Source: an uncultured Porphyromonadaceae bacterium (lineage in GTDB: Bacteria; Bacteroidota; Bacteroidia; Bacteroidales; Muribaculaceae). Taken from it: a stretch of DNA of 5,703 nucleotides. Under the pieces are notes generated by a model. It was given only the letters and a program-made list of their open reading frames with translations, made no database searches and was not told the DNA's origin. Shown here piece by piece: positions 1 to 4,173 of the stretch. The position numbers and the translations under genes were made by a program. The DNA lies in assembly GCA_902494595.1 (NCBI GenBank), contig CABUTY010000105.1, forward strand, positions 1-5,703, in the 5' to 3' direction. Each line of letters begins with the position of its first letter. Position 1 is the first letter of the stretch.

Positions 1-51
1 GCGGGGTTCGATAGAAGAAATCCATCCCAAAACCTTAATAAATCTTGCCAT
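1..51 (-). CDS. Possible start of a small unidentified ORF downstream of dnaX, cut by the window edge
   Basis: An ATG at 51-49 on the minus strand, 20 nt after the dnaX stop codon, opens a frame that stays open for 17 codons to the window edge and reads MARFIKVLGWISSIEPR. I do not recognise the product. Its first codons lie inside a repeat that also occurs twice between nusA and infB. Those copies begin MAIFINI (plus strand, 4011) and MVRFINI (minus strand, 4127), and the latter stops after 11 codons. The frame may therefore be a chance product of a non-coding repeat. If real, it could be co-transcribed with dnaX. Too little is visible to decide. Confidence 0.25.
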   Translation of the reverse strand, partial: MARFIKVLGWISSIEPR

Positions 52-74
52 AAAAATTAGTTTAGACAACTTCA
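26..74 (-). repeat. Copy 1 of a dispersed ~48-nt repeat, abutting the dnaX stop codon
   Basis: Read on the minus strand, the repeat has a 21-nt block (74-54) starting TGAAGTTGT and ending CTAATTT, then two T residues, then a block of about 25 nt (51-27) starting ATGGCAAGATTTATTAA. The first block matches the two copies in the nusA-infB gap at 18/21 and 17/21 positions. The second block matches them at 20/25 and 21/25. The leading TGA of the repeat is the dnaX stop codon. An inverted partner arm, if there is one, would lie beyond the left edge. Confidence 0.7.
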
Positions 75-1823
75 TATTATTTCTCCATCGATATCCTTCA
101 GGAAGCTTCCCAGCAGAGGGTTGTTCTGAACCACGTCTCTGAGAAAATCCGCGGGATTATGCTTCGGTTCGTTACGGGAGGCCGAAGTGTCGATACTGAC
201 ATTTATAGTAACGAAATCATTGCGCAGAATGTTTCTGACCTCCGTGAGCAGGTCTGGGAGCGACATCTCGAGAGCCTGAAGCTGAGCGGCGTGCATCACC
301 TGCATGTGCAGACTGATATCGCCTGTTCGGCTTATTTTCGCGCTTCGCATAGCATCGGCAAGATTGTGCTGGTCGGCATGTCTGGCGGCCAGCTCGTTCC
401 ACGCAGCTGCGAATTGTTCGTCGGTAAACGGCTCGGAACGTTCCGGATCGGCTTCGACATCCCCGTCAACATCGCTGATGGAGAAAGTGGCCGTTCTTGC
501 CTTACGGTTCCTTGTGTGTGCCGGCGATTCGACGGGAGTCTTTATTTCCAGGCTTTCTTTGTGAGCTGCAGGCATTGCCGGCGTCTGTTGCGGCTCGGCG
601 CCCGGGGGTATGGTGGTTGCCGGAGGTATTGAGGTTGCCGGTTTTTCCTCTGTGGACACCTTTTGAGGTTGCGCCACCAGCTCGCGCAACGGTGCTTTCC
701 GCAGAGGATTGTCAAAAGGGGCCGGAGCCGGATTGAGGAGCTGACAGAGCCTGATGAGCGTCAGCTCCACGAGGAGCTGTTTGTTGGTGGTGGTGCGGTA
801 TCGGTAATCGCAGTCGTTGAGGAGCCCCATGGCGGTGTAATACCATGGTAGCGGCAGCTGAGAGGCCTGGGCGGTAAGCTGCTCGGCCACGTCGGCCGGA
901 ACTTCGAGCAGGTCGCGGGTGCGCTTGTCGGCGGCCACCATCAGGTCGCGAACATGCTGCGCCAGACTGTTCACAAACACCAGCGAGTCGAAACCATTGT
1001 CGCGGATATGCGAATATAGCAGCAACGCATCTGCCACATCCCCGGTGCGGAAATCATTGACGAGCTTGAAGAAATAGTCGTAATCGAGCACATTCAGATT
1101 TTCGATCACGGCCTGGTACGTGAGATTGTTGTTACATGAGGCGGCCACCTGGTCAAAGATACTCAGGGCATCCCTCATGGCCCCGTCGGCTTTCCTGGCA
1201 ATCACCCCCAGCGCCTTGGGCTCGGCGGCAATACCCTCCTCCCGGGCCACATACCCCAGATGCTCCACGATGTCGTCAACGGTGATGCGTTTGAAGTCGT
1301 ATATCTGGCAACGGCTCAGAATGGTGGGAATCACCTTGTGCTTCTCGGTGGTTGCCAATATGAAAATGGCATATGCCGGAGGCTCTTCGAGAGTCTTGAG
1401 AAACGCGTTGAAAGCGGCCGACGAGAGCATGTGCACCTCGTCGATGATGAATATCCGGTACTTTCCGAGCTGAGGAGGCACATTGACCTGCTGAGTTATC
1501 TCGCGGATATTCTCCACACCGTTGTTGGAGGCGGCGTCAAGTTCCACGATATTGAAGGAATTACCTGAATCGATTGCCTTGCACGACTCGCAGCAACCGC
1601 AAGCCTCGCCGTCGACAGGGTTGAGGCAATTCACGGCTTTTGCGAAGATACGTGCGCAACTTGTCTTGCCCACGCCCCTGGGGCCGCAGAAAAGATAAGC
1701 CTGGGCCAGACGTCCCGTGGCCACCGAGTTGCGCAGCGTGGCCGTCAACTCCTTCTGTCCCACGACACTTCGGAAACTCGACGGCCGGTACTTGCGCGCG
1801 CTCACTATATAATTGTCACTCAT
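72..1823 (-). CDS. dnaX: DNA polymerase III subunit gamma/tau (clamp-loader ATPase)
   Basis: This is the motor subunit of the replicative clamp loader, which uses ATP to load the beta sliding clamp at primed DNA; tau forms also bridge to polymerase and helicase. The 583-residue protein opens MSDNYIVSARKYRP, typical of the family. Visible motifs are Walker A GPRGVGKT (47-54), a zinc module with C66, C75, C78 and C81 (plus an extra C77), Walker B IIDEVH (126-131), sensor 1 ATT (157-159), the LSRC arginine finger with R171, and GAMRDALS sensor 2 with R217. Domain III extends to about residue 365. A Pro/Thr/Ala-rich linker (about 385-440) and a small C-terminal domain (about 465-583) follow. I saw no A-AAA-AAG-type slippery site for making a short gamma form. 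The gene diverges from rimP. Its TGA stop coincides with the start of a repeat. Confidence 0.97.
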   Translation of the reverse strand: MSDNYIVSARKYRPSSFRSVVGQKELTATLRNSVATGRLAQAYLFCGPRGVGKTSCARIFAKAVNCLNPVDGEACGCCESCKAIDSGNSFNIVELDAASNNGVENIREITQQVNVPPQLGKYRIFIIDEVHMLSSAAFNAFLKTLEEPPAYAIFILATTEKHKVIPTILSRCQIYDFKRITVDDIVEHLGYVAREEGIAAEPKALGVIARKADGAMRDALSIFDQVAASCNNNLTYQAVIENLNVLDYDYFFKLVNDFRTGDVADALLLYSHIRDNGFDSLVFVNSLAQHVRDLMVAADKRTRDLLEVPADVAEQLTAQASQLPLPWYYTAMGLLNDCDYRYRTTTNKQLLVELTLIRLCQLLNPAPAPFDNPLRKAPLRELVAQPQKVSTEEKPATSIPPATTIPPGAEPQQTPAMPAAHKESLEIKTPVESPAHTRNRKARTATFSISDVDGDVEADPERSEPFTDEQFAAAWNELAARHADQHNLADAMRSAKISRTGDISLHMQVMHAAQLQALEMSLPDLLTEVRNILRNDFVTINVSIDTSASRNEPKHNPADFLRDVVQNNPLLGSFLKDIDGEII

Positions 1824-1873
1824 TATCCTATATTAGAGTGTGGTTACTTTTAACACTAATTTTTATTGAACCA

Positions 1874-1905
1874 CAAATATACAACAAATACATAACACGG
1901 CCAAC
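1874..1905 (-). promoter_or_regulatory. Candidate dnaX promoter (Bacteroidota -33/-7 type)
   Basis: On the minus strand, TATATTTG (1881-1874) matches the Bacteroidota -7 consensus TAnnTTTG at every fixed position. GTTG (1905-1902), one base off the -33 consensus TTTG, lies 20 nt upstream, close to the usual 19-20 nt spacing. Transcription would start near 1868-1870, giving a leader of about 45 nt before the dnaX ATG at 1823. No start site has been measured. Confidence 0.55.
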
Positions 1906-2049
1906 AGTGGGGAATGCGTTTGGCTAAAAATGGGTCATTGACGGGTTAATAATAATTATTCAATGTTAAATATAGTTAAATATTAATGTTATGGGGCACA
2001 AACGCCGGTCTACGAAGGGCTTTGTACGTAAAATGCGCGATAAAAGTAT

Positions 2050-2057
2050 TATCTTTG
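2050..2057 (+). promoter_or_regulatory. Candidate rimP-nusA(-infB) promoter, -7 box
   Basis: TATCTTTG matches the Bacteroidota -7 consensus TAnnTTTG exactly. The nearest upstream TTTG (2021-2024) is 25 nt away, wider than the usual 19-20, so the -33 element is weak or absent. Initiation would fall around 2062-2066 and give a 5' leader of about 90-95 nt before the rimP start at 2157. It is the best plus-strand promoter candidate for the cluster. Confidence 0.5.
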
Positions 2058-2068
2058 CAGATGATTTC

Positions 2069-2098
2069 CGGAGGGGACGCAAGTCTCCTTCGTTTTTT
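2069..2098 (+). terminator. Terminator-like hairpin in the rimP leader (possible attenuator)
   Basis: Positions 2069-2078 pair with 2083-2092 in a 10-bp stem (two G-U pairs) closed by a GCAA (GNRA) tetraloop at 2079-2082. Six T residues (2093-2098) follow directly. This is the form of an intrinsic terminator on the plus strand; the minus strand has no U-run after the stem. It begins only 12 nt after the candidate -7 box and ends 58 nt before rimP, so it lies inside the leader. It may attenuate the operon, release a very short RNA, or act as a protective 5' hairpin. Terminator-bearing rimP leaders have been proposed in other bacteria. The fold is seen in the sequence; the function is inferred. 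Confidence 0.6.
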
Positions 2099-2103
2099 AT
2101 ACC

Positions 2104-2131
2104 GCAGCCGTGCCCCGGCGGCATGGGCTGC
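2104..2131 (+). promoter_or_regulatory. Second GC-rich hairpin in the rimP leader
   Basis: GCAGCC (2104-2109) pairs with GGCUGC (2126-2131), and the stem continues with UGCC (2111-2114) against GGCA (2120-2123). A G-U pair and a one-base bulge lie between them, and the loop is CCGGC. No T-run follows, so it is not a terminator by itself. It ends 25 nt before the rimP ATG and could affect mRNA stability or ribosome access. Confidence 0.45.
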
Positions 2132-2156
2132 ACATATTGTATAGCATACCGATACT

Positions 2157-2624
2157 ATGGATACCCGGGCATTGACAGAGCTGATAGAGAAAGAGCTTAC
2201 CGGCAGCGAGTATTACCTGATAGGAGTGAGCTCGGAGCCGGGCGACCGCTACGTTGTGGAGATTGACAGCGACGAAGGAGTGGACATCGATTTCTGTGCC
2301 GAGCTGTCGCGGAAGATAGAGGAAGCGTTTCCTCGCGACAACGATTCCGACGACTACGAGCTTGAGGTAGGGTCGGCGGGACTTACGGCACCTTTCAAGG
2401 TAAAGCGTCAGTATCTCAAGAACATCGGTCAGGATGTGGAAGTGCTCACCAACGACGGGCGCAAGCTTCACGCCATCCTCAGAGAGGCCGGCGACAACGA
2501 CTTCACCGTGGAATACCTCGTAAAGGAGAAGCCCGAAGGAGCCAAGCGTCCCGTAGAGGTGGCTCGCCGCGAGTCGTTCCCCTATGACGCCGTAAAATCG
2601 GTTTGCGTGGATTTGAAGTTTTAA
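2157..2624 (+). CDS. rimP: Ribosome maturation factor RimP
   Basis: RimP assists maturation of the 30S ribosomal subunit in the cytoplasm. The 155-residue product has the usual family length and two-domain layout. The N-terminal alpha/beta domain (about 1-78) includes VVEIDSDEGVDIDFCAELSRKIEEAF and ends in EVGSAGLTAPF (70-80), the counterpart of the family's EVSSPGLxRPL signature. The C-terminal SH3-like domain (about 81-155) contains KNIGQDVEVLTNDGRKLHAIL. The start at 2157 is the only one giving a complete N-terminal domain, and it has no clear Shine-Dalgarno, as is common in Bacteroidota. The gene is the first of a rimP-nusA-infB cluster, 39 nt before nusA, and sits downstream of a structured leader. 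The assignment rests on sequence motifs plus this conserved context. Confidence 0.95.
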   Translation: MDTRALTELIEKELTGSEYYLIGVSSEPGDRYVVEIDSDEGVDIDFCAELSRKIEEAFPRDNDSDDYELEVGSAGLTAPFKVKRQYLKNIGQDVEVLTNDGRKLHAILREAGDNDFTVEYLVKEKPEGAKRPVEVARRESFPYDAVKSVCVDLKF

Positions 2625-2627
2625 CAC

Positions 2628-2640
2628 GGAGCATGGCTCC
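2628..2640 (+). promoter_or_regulatory. Small hairpin between rimP and nusA
   Basis: GGAGC (2628-2632) and GCUCC (2636-2640) form a perfect 5-bp stem with an AUG loop, 3 nt after the rimP stop codon. No T-run follows, so termination is unlikely. It may influence mRNA processing or nusA translation, or be incidental. Confidence 0.3.
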
Positions 2641-2663
2641 ACAAAATATCATACGATAGCCTT

Positions 2664-3911
2664 ATGGCAAAGAAAGCAGAGACTGTGAATATGGTCGACC
2701 GGTTCGCCGAGTTCAAAGAGCTCAAGAACATCGACAAGACCACGATGATATCGGTTCTGGAAGAATCGTTCCGCAACGTGCTGGCAAAGATGTTCGGGTC
2801 GGACGAGAATTTCGATGTGATCATGAACCCGGACAAGGGCGACTGCGAGATTTACCAGAACCTGGAGGTAGTGCCCGACGACAAGGTCGACAACAAGGAT
2901 CTTCAGATCGGGCTTAGCGATGCGCGGGAGATTGACCCCGAGGCGGAGCTGGGCGAGGAAGTGGTCAAGCAGATTTACTTCCAGGACTTCGGTCGCCGCG
3001 CCATACTCAACCTGCGCCAGACCCTGCAGTCGAAGATTCTCGACCTTCAGAAAGAAGCCATTTACAATAAATTCAAGGACCTGGAGGGAGAGCTTATCAC
3101 CGGCGAGGTGCATCAGATATGGAAGCGCGAGATGCTTCTGCTCGACGAAGAGCAGAACGAGCTTATCATGCCGAAGGAAGAGCAGATTCCCGGCGACTTC
3201 TTCCACAAGGGGGATATGGTGCGTGCCATCGTAAAGCGCGTGGACAATACCAACAACAATCCCAAGGTTATAGTGAGCCGCACCGACGAGCGTTTTCTGC
3301 GTCGTCTCTTCGAGCAGGAGGTTCCGGAGGTCAACGACGGTCTGATTACTATCAAGGATGTGGCCCGCAAGCCTGGCGAGCGCGCCAAGATAGCGGTGGA
3401 GAGCTACGACGACCGCATCGACCCGGTAGGAGCCTGCGTGGGCATCAAGGGAAGCCGCATCCACGGCATAGTCCGTGAGCTGCGCAACGAGAATATCGAC
3501 GTGATAAGCTACACGTCCAATCCCCAGCTGTATGTGCAGCGCGCCCTCAGCCCCGCTAAAATCAGCAGCATACGTCTCGACGAAGAGGAGAAGAAGGCTG
3601 AGGTGTTCCTGCGTCCCGAGGAGGTAAGCCTCGCCATCGGCAAGGGAGGCCTCAACATACGTCTGGCCACGATGCTTACCGGTTACGCCATCGACGTATA
3701 CCGCGATATCGAGGAAGGAGAGGAGGACATCTATCTCGACGAATTCCGCGACGAGATTGACGACTGGGTCATCGAGGCTCTGAAGAACCTGGGTCTCGGC
3801 ACAGCCAAAGCCGTGCTCAACGCACCCCGCGAGGTGCTCGACCAGGCTGACCTCGAGGATTCTACCCTCGACCAGGTGATCAGCGTGCTCAAAGCCGAGT
3901 TCGAGGACTGA
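2664..3911 (+). CDS. nusA: Transcription termination/antitermination factor NusA
   Basis: NusA binds RNA polymerase and nascent RNA, modulating pausing, intrinsic termination and antitermination. The 415-residue protein shows the full order of domains: an N-terminal polymerase-binding domain (about 1-140, with FGRRAILNLRQTLQSKI at 109-125), an S1 RNA-binding domain (about 141-207), KH1 with the GIKG loop (260-263) in DPVGACVGIKGSRIHGIVRE, and KH2 with GKGG (326-329). An acidic stretch (about 349-367) and a short helix-hairpin-helix-like tail (about 370-413) end it. It lacks the two long C-terminal acidic repeats of E. coli NusA, as is usual outside gammaproteobacteria. The start at 2664 gives MAKKAETVNMVDRFAEFKELKNID, matching Bacteroidales homologues. 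It is 39 nt after rimP and 262 nt before infB, an unusually wide gap containing an inverted repeat. Confidence 0.98.
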   Translation: MAKKAETVNMVDRFAEFKELKNIDKTTMISVLEESFRNVLAKMFGSDENFDVIMNPDKGDCEIYQNLEVVPDDKVDNKDLQIGLSDAREIDPEAELGEEVVKQIYFQDFGRRAILNLRQTLQSKILDLQKEAIYNKFKDLEGELITGEVHQIWKREMLLLDEEQNELIMPKEEQIPGDFFHKGDMVRAIVKRVDNTNNNPKVIVSRTDERFLRRLFEQEVPEVNDGLITIKDVARKPGERAKIAVESYDDRIDPVGACVGIKGSRIHGIVRELRNENIDVISYTSNPQLYVQRALSPAKISSIRLDEEEKKAEVFLRPEEVSLAIGKGGLNIRLATMLTGYAIDVYRDIEEGEEDIYLDEFRDEIDDWVIEALKNLGLGTAKAVLNAPREVLDQADLEDSTLDQVISVLKAEFED

Positions 3912-3953
3912 CACCCCTTCCACCGCGAGATTATTACGGGCAGCACGCCATAA

Positions 3954-4036
3954 TGAAGTTGTTTCGACTAATTTACGCTTAATAATAAATCATTAAAAAG
4001 GTTACACCTTATGGCAATATTTATCAATATTTCGGG
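3954..4036 (+). repeat. Left arm of the inverted repeat, with a 36-nt insertion
   Basis: The two conserved blocks (3954-3974 and 4011-4035) are split by 3975-4010, which is absent from the right arm and from the copy beside dnaX. The extra segment is AT-rich and ends in a small hairpin, AAGGT (3998-4002) pairing with ACCTT (4006-4010). Confidence 0.6.
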
Positions 4037-4044
4037 TATCTTCG
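4037..4044 (+). promoter_or_regulatory. Weak candidate -7 box upstream of infB
   Basis: TATCTTCG differs from the Bacteroidota TAnnTTTG box at one fixed position and from the rimP box TATCTTTG by the same single base. No TTTG lies 19-20 nt upstream. As at rimP, a GNRA-loop hairpin begins about 12 nt downstream. An internal promoter here would let infB be transcribed separately from nusA, but the support is thin. Confidence 0.2.
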
Positions 4045-4056
4045 GCCGCTTTAATC

Positions 4057-4080
4057 GGGACCAACCGAGAGGTTGCTCCC
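4057..4080 (+). promoter_or_regulatory. GAGA-loop hairpin in the infB leader
   Basis: GGGA (4057-4060) pairs with UCCC (4077-4080), and CAACC (4062-4066) pairs with GGUUG (4071-4075), around one C-C mismatch. The loop is GAGA (4067-4070), a GNRA tetraloop. No T-run follows, so it is not a simple terminator. It lies at the centre of the larger inverted repeat and would cap it in RNA. A role in infB mRNA stability or translation is inferred only. Confidence 0.45.
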
Positions 4081-4102
4081 TCATAAACCGGTCAAATCTG
4101 CT

Positions 4103-4150
4103 CCAGAATATTAATAAATCTTACCATAAAAATTAGCCGATACAACTTCA
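4103..4150 (-). repeat. Right arm of the inverted repeat, close copy of the repeat beside dnaX
   Basis: On the plus strand, 4111-4150 matches 35-74 at 35 of 40 positions without gaps, in the same genomic orientation. It ends 23 nt before the infB start codon, so it forms part of the immediate infB leader. On the minus strand it encodes only a short frame starting [11 protein letters not shown] before a stop. Confidence 0.7.
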
Positions 4151-4173
4151 ATTTTAAAAGTCTAACACAGCAT

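Larger units (their letters stand above)
1824..2156. other. Divergent dnaX/rimP intergenic region
   Basis: This 333-bp AT-rich region separates the two divergent genes and holds the promoter boxes and leader hairpins listed separately. Its centre (about 1945-1991) is very AT-rich. It contains the palindrome AATAATTATT (1951-1960), a 9-nt direct repeat GTTAAATAT with a 10-bp period (1965-1973 and 1975-1983), and two AATGTTA copies (1962-1968 and 1985-1991). I see no convincing ORF or RNA gene beyond these. Confidence 0.8.
4011..4136 (+). other. 41-codon open frame inside the inverted repeat, probably not a gene
   Basis: ATG at 4011 opens a frame starting MAIFINISGIFGRFNRDQ that ends at TAG 4134-4136. 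It starts in the left arm and stops in the right arm. AAGG at 3998-4001 lies 9 nt upstream but can be sequestered in the hairpin with ACCTT 4006-4010. The opening residues resemble those encoded by the copy beside dnaX (MARFIKV). A leader peptide is possible, but a chance frame in an AT-rich repeat is more likely. Confidence 0.15.
3954..4150. repeat. Imperfect inverted-repeat element in the nusA-infB gap
   Basis: The left arm on the plus strand has a 21-nt block (3954-3974, TGAAGTTGTTTCGACTAATTT minus its last base for brevity) and a 25-nt block (4011-4035, starting ATGGCAATATTTATCAA), separated by 36 nt. The right arm on the minus strand has the matching blocks at 4150-4130 and 4127-4103, separated by only 2 nt. 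The blocks agree at 19/21 and 20/25 positions. The interior (4036-4102) carries a separate GAGA-loop hairpin. The layout resembles a small palindromic element such as a MITE. I see no convincing target-site duplication and no transposase. As RNA it could fold into a long imperfect stem in the infB leader. Confidence 0.65.

Noticed and set aside
72..1823. Search for a programmed frameshift site in dnaX that would make a short gamma product
   Set aside because: No A-AAA-AAG-type heptamer was seen; the one A-run in the linker (GAA AAA CCG, near 641-650) does not fit the slippery pattern in frame.
1856..1866. CTAATTTTTAT upstream of dnaX, identical to 11 nt of the dispersed repeat
   Set aside because: The flanking sequence does not match the repeat, and such AT-rich 11-mers are expected by chance here.
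2633..2659. Eight-codon frame MAPQNIIR between rimP and nusA
   Set aside because: Too short, starts inside a hairpin loop, and nothing else supports translation.
2649..3923. 424-residue minus-strand open frame covering all of nusA
   Set aside because: It is antisense to an unmistakable nusA, matches no family I recognise, and arises from codon bias of the sense gene.
3912..3953. Possible terminator right after nusA
   Set aside because: No stem followed by a T-run is visible; read-through into infB is plausible.
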